A DNA stretch of 61,399 nt from Cylindrobasidium torrendii FP15055 ss-10. Lineage: Eukaryota; Basidiomycota; Agaricomycetes; Agaricales; Physalacriaceae. A model generated the notes under the pieces. The model was not told the origin of the DNA and did not search any database. It saw nothing but the letters and a program-made list of their open reading frames with translations. Each line of letters begins with the position of its first letter. Position 1 is the first letter of the stretch. Location: positions 1-61,399 of the forward strand of contig KN880578.1 in assembly GCA_000934385.1 (NCBI GenBank), in the 5' to 3' direction. Both the position numbers and the translations under genes were made by a program. Of the stretch, positions 1 to 11,225 are shown in pieces.

Positions 1-124
1 AGGTCGTGTTTGCGACGACGATGGCTCCACCAACATCGAGATATTTTTCGAATGAAACTCGCATGCTCGTCATGATATGTATTTTGGGGCCAAGTCCGTC
101 GAACGCATTGAGAGACGCGAAAGG

Positions 125-132
125 TATATAAG
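125..132 (+). promoter_or_regulatory. TATA box of secreted-protein gene
   Basis: TATATAAG lies 81 nt before the ATG at 213, a normal spacing for a fungal TATA promoter with a 5' UTR of about 50 nt. Confidence 0.5.
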
Positions 133-212
133 CCAAAGGGTATCAGTTCAGTTTTTCCAGCATTCTTCTTCACTTCGCCTCAAGCCACTTTTTCTGTTCT
201 TCTACCAGCGCA

Positions 213-1167
213 ATGTTCGCCACTTCTCTTCTTCTTTCCGCGACAGCTATCGTTGCGCACGCTGCTTCGCCAGCTTCGTTGCCTGGTCTTCTTGCAATGC
301 GCGATTGGTCCGAGCCCATTTCTTGCGGCACTACCCAGGACGCGACGCTTTCCGCTTGCCAGTCTCTTCTCGACAACTGGCAGCAGGACCTTCGCACATC
401 TCTTCACTGCACCTACCACGCGACTGGCGATGCATGGAATGTCGCCTCCGTAGAGGGATGTGAGTAGCATTGTCCCGCACATATTAACTCGCGCTCATCT
501 CTATTTGCAGGCTCTGTGTACATCACAAACAGCAATGCCGAGTCCAGCGCTGTCAAGGAGGCCGTCCAGGCCCTCATGGGATGCGCGGCGGTCGACAAAG
601 GCAAAGTCAACGGTCTCACAACTCTGAGCGATGGCTCTGGTGTCTGCATCGGTGGAAACGACGGCTGCGGAGAGTACGTCTCTTCCCTTCATTCTTTCGA
701 CCTCTTACTGACAATACTTTAGTTGCTTCGATGATGGCGACTTCAACCCACCATCCGACAAGCGCGCCCTCGAGACCGTCGACAAGCGTCAAAAGGCAGA
801 CATTGCCGGCAGCATCGCCGAACTTGTGAACGCCATCCTTGGAGGACACTCGGCAGACGACACCGCACGTGCCAACACTGTCAAGAACGTCCGCGATGGT
901 CTTGCCGACGAGTACAAGAAGAACGTCGTTGTCTGCCACACCGACCACGAAGCAAAGTTCGACGGTGTCCAGGGAACTGACTGGTACCACGAGCACTTTG
1001 AGGTTGACATCCAGATCGGCGGCACCATTGGCTACGAGGTGTACGTCGCAGGCTCTGGCACATTCAAGCGCAACGGAGACGGAGGCGAGATCAACTGGGG
1101 CTGGAACGGTGTCCTTGCCAAGGACGCCGAAGAGGATGGCTCGCTGCTTACCTTTGCTTCGCGGTGA
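213..1167 (+). CDS. Secreted cysteine-containing protein, unknown function
   Basis: Three exons (213-459, 511-673, 723-1167) give 284 codons in frame; the introns are 50 and 49 nt with GTGAGT and GTACGT donors. The protein starts with a clear signal peptide (about residues 1-18, MFATSLLLSATAIVAHAA). The first half carries spaced cysteines (CGTTQDATLSAC, GC, MGC, VCIGGNDGCG) typical of disulphide-bonded extracellular proteins. The C-terminal part is beta-rich and ends in a GDGGEINWGWNG segment; a GDGG-x-x-NW pattern is, as far as I recall, seen in small fungal secreted proteins, but I cannot assign a family. Residues DKR and DKRQK in the middle could be processing sites. The start at 213 is preferred because it gives the signal peptide and follows the TATA box at 125. 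Secretion is well supported; function is not. Confidence 0.8.
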
Positions 1168-2829
1168 TTAGCATAATACTACTGCATTTACGGTTCAATA
1201 TTTATGTATTATGTATCAAGTTATTCTTTGTGTCCTTTGCTTGATTCTGCTCGAGGAGGTGAATGCATGAAGAATGTGTTGCCCTCATCGAGCTATTGAC
1301 CTTTGCGATTGGTGATGCCCTCCAAGGCCGCATCTGCACCCAAAATCAGTGAAGAAGAATGCTCAACGACATAGTGCATCCAAGGCTCAGGCAAACTCTG
1401 GGGTTGTAAACCTTTCCCATCGAGTGACCACAGCTGCTCATCATGGGTAAATCCCACGTAGTCGCCGACGGCGTTTTGGACTTCATTATCACGGAGACCT
1501 TCGAGGGAGGTCACATCTTGCATCCAGGCTATGCCCTTGGCCTCTGGTGTCGACTGCGGGATGGAACGAGAGTAGCAACAGCTTGAGGATGGGCTACTAA
1601 GAGCAATGGATTAGTAACACGCACCGTCATTAACACACGACGCACGGAATGGGATGATGCCTCTCGAGACTCGGAATAGCTGGCGTAGGAGTGGAGGATC
1701 CAGCAAGGCTAGAGCCCAACGATGAGAATGAGGGATTGTAAACTAAGTCGAATATATCCAAGCATTGTTATTCTTTGCATGCGAAGGGAGAGCGCGATGA
1801 TGGGAGCGGGGGCGAGGAGAGCTGGCATGTAACAGACATTGGATCGTTGGATTCGCGTCTACTTGTAGTCAGTTAGCATTTTCAGGACCATCGTCAAAGT
1901 ATCACGCACCAGCATTGCTTCCAATGTCAATTTGATAGTGGCTAGCAAGCTCACCAGCCGTGAGGCGTAAGGTCAAGCAAGCTTGCGGATGGAAGGAAGG
2001 GAAAGTTTTCTTTTCTCTTCGCGGCGAGCTGCATCAATAGGTGGAAGGGCGAACTGCTGGCTATCATTCGAGCTGCGATGCACTGGAGCGAGGATGTCGA
2101 GGAGCAACACCAGTCTGGCGGACCGTGAACGAGTTTTGAGGCGCACTGGTGTGTATAACATGTTGAGAGGCGTTGAGCCGTCCTCAGCTGCGTTGCTGGT
2201 CACGGACACTGCGATTGGATGCCATTTGTGCTTGAGTGTCGGGAGCCTTCAAAGATTCCATGCTTCAAAGTGTCCAGAGCAAAATGAAGAAAGAATGCGG
2301 GACTTTTGTGGTGGTCACTGGTACGAGCAGGAGGTCAGCGCGTCGAATAAACTCCGGCCAATGGCAGGTTTTCTGAATAATGCAGTGGTCGCGGACAGCT
2401 GGCCTGGGCTGGATGACGACAAAGGATATTAGTAACTTCAAGGCGACGAAGAGGTCAAAGGCAGGATGCTGGCGATCAAGTTCAAACTCAGCCACCGCCC
2501 GATTGATGGCGGGGACCGGGCGCACAAATGATGAACGGTCCGACGGGCCGCTCCTCCGCACGCGTCTTCAACGCTTGCCATGTTCAGTGCCTATGATGGC
2601 TGACACTGGCAAAGGATAATTCTTGTCTTAAGGCTCTGCACATGCTCCAGGATATCCTATATTCAGCGTCCAATATTACCACACCTCACAAACATCCATT
2701 CAATTTGGACTTCTTGTCATGGCGAACCACGAGACAGATGGCGTACACGTACTGGAGGTTGCGTGATTTCATAAAGACTTCAAGTTCCTCCTACCCCGCA
2801 CTGGGACAACTTTCCTACAAGACGCCATC
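1168..2829. other. Unresolved interval with a possible broken minus-strand gene
   Basis: Reading the minus strand from about 2640 to 1293 shows pieces that look coding: a hydrophobic stretch (FDLFVALKLLISFVVIQ, about 2410-2460), a segment ending ELASHYQIDIGSNA followed by a good 48-nt intron at about 1868-1915, another membrane-like stretch (about 1720-1830), and a closing frame of at least 76 codons ending at 1293. I could not join them into one open model; stops or frame changes intervene whichever splice is tried. The 149-codon plus-strand frame at 1983-2432 has no recognisable features. This may be a decayed membrane-protein gene or a real gene with introns I placed wrongly. Confidence 0.3.
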
Positions 2830-4622
2830 ATGTCTTCTTCACCCTCGGGGAAAGTCGAACAGATAGAGCTTGCGACTCGAATCCCATTGCCAATGTCGCA
2901 GCGGACGCTGACCCTTGCGCCTGAGATTGTGAACCCTGACCTCTCTTCAAGCACCATACATGAGTCATCCTTGGCTCCCGTCGACCGCGGTGTTGGCGCA
3001 GTGTCTTTTGTATGTCGCGCAACGTGCTGTACAGAATAACTGACCACATTCCAGCTATTCGCAGCATTTTTTGTTGAAGGCATCATATGGGGGTTTCCGT
3101 CGGCATATGGGGTTTTCTTGGACTGTAAGCAGTCCTGTATTCCACTCATCGCCAGTCTTTCTTTTCAATTCGAACGATGACTGATTTGGGTTGCTCTTAG
3201 ATTACCTGAACGATCCTAGATACGCGACCCAGTCTGGTGCATCAACCCTACTGCCTATCATCGGTCCCATATCTTCTGGAATCATTTACTGCTCGGGCAA
3301 GTCGCTTGTTTTCTCCTTTGTCGGTGTCTAAGCATATCCCAGGCGTATGTATAAACCCATTCATGTCGCGATACCCATACCATCGACGGACCTCGATGTG
3401 GCTTGGAGTCATTTGCTGCTTTGCCAGCCTTTTCGGCGCGAGTTATGCTACCAGGGTATGCAGGCAATTTCTCAAGGTCAAGCAGTGCGCCGCTAATACC
3501 TGTTCAGATTGAAGCTCTTGTTGTTCTACAGGGCGTTTTGTATGCCGTAGGCGGCTCTCTCCTATACATCCCATGTATTTCCTATCTATCTGAATGGTTC
3601 GTCGAGCGCCGTGGCTTCGCACAAGGAGTACTCTTCGCAGGTATGTACTACCTGTGTACATAATACTCTTGATGAGGACCTTGAATTAACTTGTGGTGAT
3701 AGGCACATCCGTCGGCGGTCTTCTTCTTCCACTCACGCTTCCACATCTCATCGACAAACTGGGGATCACAGTCACACTGCGCGCTCTCGCTGTCGCGATA
3801 CTCATCATCCTGATTGTGCTCGTACCTTTCGTGCGACCACGGATTCCCGACTCTCGCACCCAAACGCGCGCTCCAGCGCCTGTGAGCAATGAGTGGATGA
3901 CACACACGAGCCTGTGGGTCGCCCTGGCTTCAAACACGATGCAAGGCTTTGGATACTTCGTCCCCATTGTGTGGCTCCCAACGTTTGCGCGAGAGGTCCA
4001 CACGGATTCAGGGAAGCGCGCCTTGACCGTGGCTTTGCTGAACGGTGCGTGCTAAATGGCTGTATACTGTGATTGGGCTGACTTGTGTGTAGGCGCTGCT
4101 GTCGTGGGCCGTGTGTCTGTAGGATACCTTTCCGACATCTTCGAGCCTTGGACCATAGCTGTTGGGACACTGCTATCAACGTCTGTCGCCACCTTCATTC
4201 TCTGGGGACTGCTTTCCAAGACCTTTGCCGGTGTCATTGCGTACGGAATTGTGTACGGCGTCCTTGCGAGCGGATGGACAAGCTTATGGGCAGGGTTTGT
4301 CAGGCCAGTCGCAAGTGAGCACCACTTACCTTCAATCTTCTGACCGCCCCGCTAATGAAACTCAGAGCACAATCCCCGCCTTGTTACTGCGCTTTACAGC
4401 TACTTCCTGTTTTCTCGCGGTCTGGGAAACATCTTGTCCACTCCCATTTCGGCCGCCTTGATCAAACAGACCACCACCACGATGGCGCATTTCCCGATGA
4501 CGGGAAGGTATGAGAACATGATCATATACGTCGGGACGTGTTTTGCAGGAGCGGCTGGCCTTTGCCTAGGTGGATGGGCTATCAGCTTGAGGACTGGACA
4601 CAACGCAGCAGGAGCCGATTAA
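2830..4622 (+). CDS. MFS transporter, monocarboxylate-transporter type
   Basis: The product is a 12-helix major facilitator protein of the fungal MCT-like group (Mch-type), expected in the plasma or organelle membrane; the substrate cannot be read from sequence. After a polar 60-residue N-terminus come LFAAFFVEGIIWGFPSAYG (helix 1), PIIGPISSGIIYCSG, the loop RYPYHRRTSMW, and near the end RGLGNILSTPIS and YENMIIYVGTCFAGAAG. There are at least eight exons. The paralogue at 29086-30886 shares intron positions and most motifs, which confirms the splicing. One intron (3297-3342) must use a GC donor, because the paralogue has a GT donor at the same codon and phase. The stop is only 20 nt from the stop of the convergent receptor gene at 4643, so the 3' UTRs must overlap. 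Confidence 0.88.
3297..3342 (+). other. GC-AG intron in MFS gene
   Basis: Reading TCG-G, then GCAAGT ... CCCAG, then GC-GTA joins the codons for YCSG and PFMSRYPYH in frame. The minus-strand paralogue has an intron at the same codon and phase with donor GTACTG. No GT donor near here keeps the frame. GCAAGT is the classic GC-donor consensus. Confidence 0.75.
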
Positions 4623-4642
4623 AATCATAGTATGACAAGAAA

Positions 4643-6294
4643 TTAAATTCGCCTTCCAAAATCATCGACAGGAAATGCAGAGCCGCTTAAACGACTGGTA
4701 TCCCCGTGTGAGGTGTTCATCTCGCCCTCTGCTACAACATGCGAACTGTGTAGAGATTCTCTGTTCGAATTGCCGCTGATATTGTTCAACTCTTCCATGG
4801 TTTCGTCCCTCCACATTCGAGTTTCGGCACCGTTGAAGAAGGCCTTGGTCCGCGTCGATATACGAGCTACAAGCGGGACGTCAGGTTGACGGGTTTTCAG
4901 TAAGAGTTTCTGCAATTCGAGCTCGCGACGAATGCCGTCCGAGTCCATGCGATGCCATGGTGAGTATATGCAATGGTATAGAGCTTTCGTCGCGCGGATG
5001 AGTAACTGCAAGGCAGATCGCTGTCATTAGTAGGTATACTGGAGAGGCCGTGGGCTCACAGGATCAGTGATTCCGAGAATCGCATACACAATGCCCCGAC
5101 CGCCGTAGCAAAAGTCGTCTAAAAAGGGGACTCGTGAGAACACAATGCAGTACGCGTGTTAGCTTGATATACTCAGAAGCCGGACTCCATATGTTGCCTT
5201 TGTCGCCCTATGAGGCAAGCTCGAGGAAACTGTACTCTGCAAGTCGCAGGCGATAATGATACTGTTGAGTATGAACGATGCTATGGGGTACAATGCAATG
5301 CGGATTATGACACCGCGATGCGTGATTGTGTAATGTTGACTACTTCTTTGTCGCGCTACCGCCGTGCTAAGTGCCATCTACGCCATAGTGAGTGAGCTAC
5401 GACGATGCAGACGTAGAGAGAAAGGGCGTACGTGATGCCGGAGCATATGTGTGAAAACGGAGACAAAAACCACAAGTTCGCCCAGCGCGCATGCCATACT
5501 CCAAAACAATTGTGTAGCCACCTACCTTTCCATTAGATTTGCTTTGTTGCGGGATTACTGAAATCTGACCTGCCACCGAATTCGTTCGGAAACATCACCT
5601 CTATTGGCATACCAACATGTTCCAACAACATCATCCCATCCGTACTGTTTAGCGACAAGCGGAGGGATTGTCAAGACCAGAGCCAAAAGGACACTACCGA
5701 TGTAGTACCACTTTTCCAGATTCTCGCCCCGCACGTTGTGAAGAATAACCAAGCTTTGCATTTGGTGTGAGCGACGCCATGGTATTAGACAAATCGGATG
5801 CATGCGTACTGTAGGTTCAAAGCAATACAGAAAAGAAGGAAGGTTGAAATGTGTAAGGTGAGCTGAATTGATTTCTTAGACGCCGAGAAGATGGTAATAG
5901 AAAACAGACTGACGATGACGATCCAGACAGCAAATCGACATCCCCACGCCGGCTCGGTCATAAAACCGACACAACCACTCGTAATCCCAAATATTGTACT
6001 GCAATTGGTTACAACGCAGTAGACTGGCATTAAGCCCCAGAAACGTACTTGGAAACAAGAGACCATGTCATAAGCCTGAAGCTTACACGGTCGAGTTCGT
6101 GTCGAGATGCGCTATGAACATACAGCATTCCGATGACACAGAGCGCCACAGCACAACACATTGCGCCTGCGAAGGACGAATACGCCCAAAGATTGTTCCT
6201 GTGTATCTGCTTCATTACTATCCGACGTCCGTCGTTCATTTGCGGGAAAGACGCACGCCAAAGTATTCTGGGTGGAGTTAAAAGCGGCGCCCAT
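4643..6294 (-). CDS. Seven-helix G-protein-coupled receptor-like protein (copy A)
   Basis: This is the first of four related 7TM genes in the window. The first exon (6257-6294) encodes MGAAFNSTQNTLA with an N-glycosylation site; a 58-nt phase-2 intron follows, then helix 1 (LWAYSSFAGAMCCAVAL), the cytoplasmic loop ELDRVSFRLM, helix 2, the loop-2 cysteine motif GTCWYANRGDVSERIRWQV, helix 6 IIRIALYPIASFILNS, then DDFCYGGRGIVYAILGITDP and a roughly 120-residue polar tail ending FGRRI. The layout matches fungal receptors related to the Dictyostelium cAMP-receptor group, and not Ste2 or Ste3 pheromone receptors; this class assignment is inference. The start is fixed by alignment with the other copies, which all have a short first exon with the same phase. 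Copies B and C follow on the same strand. Confidence 0.8.
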
Positions 6295-6848
6295 TTCTGA
6301 TGGGCACAGGCTACCGCGAGCAAAGCTTTATGTAGCAATGTCCTTGTGTTACATTATGTCGCAGCACCGCCTATACTTCATCATTGCTACTTGAAAGCCG
6401 GCACTCTGCGGGAGTACATCAAAAGGGCTGCTGAGGTAGACAGGCGCCAGAGTTTCATTTATAGACCGTCGACGCTTGAAAAGAGGGCTATGCACGAGAT
6501 GCGATACTACGATAGGGCGTCTGAGTAAACTCCCTCGAAAGCGTTCACTTGAACGAAATTTGCGTGCGTGAATGCCCAAGCATCTATCCACTCGAGACAA
6601 CAAGGTCCAACAACTCGGAGAAAAGGGGTGAAAAGGGTGTACTTCCGGCATGATAGTTTGGAAAAGAAATCGAGGAATGTCGAGTCTTTCAGACTTTTGT
6701 AACCCGGGCCGCATCACCGACGTTCCGGCGGTGGCGCAGCTTCGTTACAGGCTACGTTTAGCATTTCTGAGGCTGTTCGTGTTTACCTAATACATTAACG
6801 ATAACTGTAAGATTAAGAATATAGGTCTCTTGTAGGTCAAAATGCACG
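6295..6848. other. Intergenic spacer between receptor genes A and B
   Basis: No coding exon seen. A TATAAATG sequence on the minus strand at about 6456-6463 could serve copy A, although its distance from the ATG (about 165 nt) is long. Confidence 0.4.
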
Positions 6849-8516
6849 CTATATCTGTCTACTAAACCTATCGACAGCAGCATCACTGCGGGTTGGTCTT
6901 GATCCTGCCCCCGCTTCAAGGGACGCGGGAACAAGGTCGATGAAAATACCTCCATCTCCAACTCTGCTGGTTTCAGTAGCGAGTAGGCCTGACTCTTGCC
7001 CATGTTGGGTATGTCTACCCACACTGAGTGTTTCCTCAGGCTTGGTGACAACATGCGATCGACGAGACCCGTCGTCCAAACGGCTCTCTGCTTCGCGGGT
7101 GATTTGGATGGAAAGCTGAGTGCCTTCTTTTGGGTCGACAAGAGCGAGCTTGGGCATAGGAGGTCGTGGACCCTTCAAGCGTAAGCGCTTTTGTGAATAT
7201 ACCTTGTAGAGGGTTCGAACAGCTCGGACGAGCGACTACGGATGCGGAGGTGAGTACGAATTCAACATCAAGATCTGCACATATACCCACAGGGTCTGAA
7301 ATGCTGAGAGCAGCGTACACGATACCACGACCTCCGTAGCAAAAGTCGTCTGTATAATTGATTGAGAACAAGCACGCAGAAGTTTGGTATCAACTGACTG
7401 AGGAGGCGGACACGGTATGTGTTGGCTGTCGCGGCAGAATGCGAGTTAGACGTTACAGTACCATGAATGTCGCACGCTACGGTGATGCAGTTTAGGATCA
7501 ACGACGCGAATGGGTAGAGCGCGATTCGAATGATGACGCCGCGATATGTGACTGTATAGTGCAGATCGCCTCTGTTCGGAACGACCGCTCGACTGAATGC
7601 AAGCTGTGTGCAAGGTGAGACGGTCTCGCGAGAGGACGGTATAGGCGTACATGATGGTTCAACATGTGCATGAAAACAGTCACAAATCCGACAAATTCAC
7701 CAAACGAACATGCTATGCTCCAGAAGAGTTGTGTGGCCACCTATCTCCGTTTAGCATCTGTGGTTTATAGGGAGTCCTTGAACCGACCTGCCATCGAATG
7801 CGCTCGGCCATATCCCTCCTGTTTGAGTACCAGCATCCGCCTATGATTTCGTCCCATCCATATTGATTGGCAAGAAAGGGAGGAAGGCTCAGCATCAGTG
7901 CTATGCAGACGCTGCAAATGTAGTACCACTGTTCGACAGAATGTCCGTTCGCTTTGTGCGCTATGACCAGACTTTGAGCAGTTAGTAGACGTTATTGAGC
8001 CAGTAGAGCGAGCGCGTACTAGAGGTTAAGAGCGATACAAAACAGAAGGAACGTTGATATGTGCAGCGTGAGCTATGGACGAATATTAGCAGGCTATTCG
8101 GCCTTTGTTGGGGGGAATACGCACAACAATCAACATGACAGAGGCACCACAGCCCCAATAGTCTTCGTTCACTAGACCGATGCTGCCACTGGCAATACAG
8201 AAGGCCATGCTATGCAACATGTTATGAAAAGACGGTGACGAGAAGTGGGGCGCACGAACTTTGCCAGTAGAGAACAGGTCAAGAGTCTGAAGCTAACACG
8301 ATCGAGTTGTGCCCGCGACTCGGAATGGAGAAAAAGGATTCCAATCATAAGAAGGACCAAAGCGCAGCATGCTGCGCCGGCGAAGGACGAATACAACCAA
8401 ACTTCTGTCCTAGGTCAAAACTCAGCTTGAACACCGTGTCCGAACGGCAACAAATTAGACACGCACGCCATTTTATTTTGCTCATAGGTGAACGGAACAC
8501 TTGAAAATAAGCCCAT
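6849..8516 (-). CDS. Seven-helix G-protein-coupled receptor-like protein (copy B)
   Basis: Second tandem receptor. Exon 1 (8467-8516) encodes MGLFSSVPFTYEQNKMA and is followed by a phase-2 intron, as in the other copies; this choice avoids a read-through start without support. Seen in order: helix 1 VWLYSSFAGAACCALVLLMI, loop QLDRVSFRLL, AFCIASGSIGL with YWGCG, the extracellular motif GGCWYSNRRDMAERIRWQV, helix 5 with TQLFWSIACSFGEFVGFVT, a helix-6 LYP motif, FCYGGRGIVYAALSISDP, and a tail with VRTLYKVYSQKR ending FSRQI. The tail shares RRSH and GIFI with copy C, so B and C are the closest pair. Predicted plasma-membrane sensor coupling to G proteins; the ligand is unknown. Confidence 0.8.
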
Positions 8517-9269
8517 CTTGAAGGTTACTCAGGGAAACTGCACGAACTTGAAGGGGATGCCTTTATGTCTTTGAATCCTGTGGCTTATTAGAATTGCGTT
8601 ACTCTGAGCAGTAGCATCGCCCTGGAATACTGAAAAGTGAAGTTGTTCGTGTGGATGGAGTGGACATCTTGAATGCTCGGGGGCCTCATGACGCGGAGAT
8701 AAACGCCTGGGTTCGAGACTTCATTGTGAGATGGCGGACTAGTAAGTGTACAATGTCTGCTAGAAGAAGGAATTGTTTTGGGATTGAACATACTTATCAA
8801 GCCGTGAGCAATTCCGGACTTCATGATGGGCATTGGAGGCGCACTCAGTCGAGGGGCTGTAAAAGGCCGTTATTGAAACCAGCATTGATGTTGAAGGTCA
8901 AACGACAGATATGCCGGTGAGGACGGGCGAGCTCATAATTATGAGCCATATTTTTTGTCATTTTCTGTCAAGAGATGCAATGGCAATGGTTCTTGGAAGA
9001 GATGACTGACGGTGCGCGCAAGATCGGGGCGGCATGCCCGTCGGGCCGCATTGCCGTGGTGATCGTGGCGGAATACTAATGGGATGCCTGCCAAGTTTTC
9101 CCGCCATACTGCAGTGTAGTTGAGGAATCTTCTAGATATCTGAGCAAATGATTTTTATGATTTATATGCGCTGTGCCGTTTCCCTAATCATTGAGAACGA
9201 AAGCGTCATTTTCGAAATTCCTACGTCGTGTACATATAGAAGGAAATTACAGAGGGAAAAAACAAGTAT
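8517..9269. other. Intergenic spacer between receptor genes B and C
   Basis: About 750 nt with no exon, tRNA or repeat that I can support. Short GC-rich stretches occur near 9010-9070. Confidence 0.4.
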
Positions 9270-10897
9270 TCATATATGTCTGACAAAGCTGTTTGTAGAT
9301 GTATCGCCTTCAGATACTGTTTCAGTAGTTGACGAGCCAATGAAGATACCTTCCTCGTCGACGGTGGGCTCGGTCGAAATCATTGCTGAATCTGGTCTGG
9401 CCGGCGCATCGACCCTAACCGTCAAGATATCCTCCGACTCTGCGAGAATATGCGAGCGCCGGGTCTCGTCGCCAGAATGGCTTTGTACCTCAGTAGTTCG
9501 AAATATCACCTCCGCACTGTCTTTCGAGTCGATAGTAGCTAACTTGGGATTGAGGTCATTCATAGGAATCTCAGAGTCCTTGACGGTCCGGATGGTTGAA
9601 TAAACTTCGTACAGCCTTTTGGCGGCTCGAATCAGCGCCTCCAGCTCGACATCAGTGAAAGATTACGACAATCATAGGTGCGAAGACTCACAGGATCTGT
9701 AATCCCGAGAACGGCGTATACGACACCGCGACCGCCATAGCAGAAGTCGTCTATCAGAAGTGAGATACAAGGATACAGAGTTTCTGAAAGCTCTCACTGA
9801 GGAGGCGCAGCCGATACGTAGTGGGTGTCGCAGGGGCGTTTGAATTCGACGCGACGGTGTTATGTAAGTCGCACGCGATAGTGATACTGTTGAGCACGAA
9901 AGACGCCAGTGGGTATAATGCAATTCGAATGATGATGCCGCGGTATGTGATTGTATGATGTCGATGGCCGTGTTGCGAGACGGAGTCGGCTCGGTTGAAT
10001 GCGCGCTAGTACACAAATGAGACGCTGCGATGGAAGGGGATGGCGCAGACGAACGTGTCGGTGAACCATGCGTGAAAAGACGGTTGTAAACGCGACTAAC
10101 TCCCCGAATGAGCAGGCGATGCTCCAGAAAAGTTGTGTGGCCACCTTTTTGCCTTCAGCGTTTGGACATCGTGATGAGGGACAGGATCGAACGAACCTGC
10201 CACTTGATGCGGTTGGCCATGCTCTCCCTTTTTGCATACCAGCATCCACCGGTGACCTCGTCCCATCCATACTGCATAGCAATGAAGGGTGGCAGTGTCA
10301 AGAGCATGGCGAGACAGACACTGCTGATGTAGTAATACTTTTCTGCAGAGCGTCCATTTTGGTCATGCACGATGACAAGACTTGGAAAAATCAACCATCA
10401 ATTACTGTATGAGTAGTGTGTTAACGCACTGAAGATTCAAGGCAATGCAGAATGCGAGAAATGTGGAGATGTGTAGTGTAAGCTGTAACAGGGTTTAAGA
10501 AGAATCGTAGAATGTACCAGGATACTGACAATAATGATCCAGACTGAAATACGACAGCCCCAACTTTGCCCATGTGCGAGTCCGATGCTTCCACTAAACA
10601 GACAGAAGATCATACTGCACGACCGTTCAGTCGCTTGCGTATAGCATAGAACAGTGGCCACGAACTTTGCAACCAAAGACCAAGTCATGAGCCTGAAACT
10701 AACGCGGTCGAGCAGGTTACGAGACTCGGGGCGCAGATGGAGTATCCCTATAATGAGAAGGACAACGATGCAGCACGCTGCGCCGGCGAAGGACGAATAT
10801 GACCAAAGCTCATTTCTGAAGTTTTAATGAGCACAAATGGCTGGTGTAAAATCGGGATTGCACACCCAAGCTTGTTTTGGAGGGGGGTGAAAGTCAT
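9270..10897 (-). CDS. Seven-helix G-protein-coupled receptor-like protein (copy C)
   Basis: Third tandem receptor. Exon 1 (10866-10897) encodes MTFTPLQNKLG, then a phase-2 intron, then helix 1 LWSYSSFAGAACCIVVLLII, LLDRVSFRLMTWSLVA, helix 3 region WGCRISVWIII, a cysteine loop with GGCWYAKRESMANRIKWQV, TQLFWSIACSFGELVAFTTV, DFCYGGRGVVYAVLGITDP, and a tail with LIRAAKRLYEVYSTIRTV ending FVRHI. The longer upstream ATG (MILRCG...) would need a different phase; the 10897 start fits copies A and B better (shared QN-x-[LM] near the N-terminus). A TATAAAA element lies 46 nt upstream. Product and localisation as for copies A and B. Confidence 0.8.
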
Positions 10898-11225
10898 TCT
10901 GCGTTTTGAGCTGACTTGCAAGGCTTCCACAGCGTAGGATCATTTTATAGTACTACTCTTCCTCCTTATCCGGATGGAACTCCAGTGGCACCCGACCAGA
11001 ATCTTCATAATGAGGTTGCAAGATAGGATTCTTGGACACCATCAACAAACGACTTCAATGTGAGCTAACGCCCCAAGGACGATAGACGCAAGGCCAAACA
11101 AAGGCTATTGCTTGCGGGGTTGCCGATGGATAGACTCCTTACTTGTTAATATCCATCATCTGCTTGCACATCCCTTCGCTCTCTTTCTATTTTCTCCCTA
11201 CTATTGCTTTTATCACTATTCCACT
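10898..11225. other. Divergent promoter region
   Basis: The 328-nt space between receptor C (leftward) and the motif-repeat gene (rightward) should hold both promoters. Pyrimidine-rich sequence (about 11180-11222) precedes the ATG at 11226, as is common near fungal start sites. Confidence 0.4.
10943..10949 (-). promoter_or_regulatory. TATA box of receptor copy C
   Basis: TATAAAA on the minus strand, 46 nt upstream of the chosen ATG at 10897; the short distance implies a short leader. Confidence 0.45.

Noticed and set aside
616..996. 126-codon minus frame inside the first secreted gene
   Set aside because: It is antisense to well-spliced exons and is a shadow of codon composition.
1983..2432. 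149-codon plus-strand frame
   Set aside because: No motif, poor start context and overlapping a minus-strand stretch that reads more naturally; treated as chance.
4643..10897. Mating-type pheromone receptor cluster (STE3-like)
   Set aside because: The motifs (CWY loop, LYP helix 6, FCYGGRG) do not match Ste3, no pheromone precursor with a CAAX end or homeodomain genes were seen.
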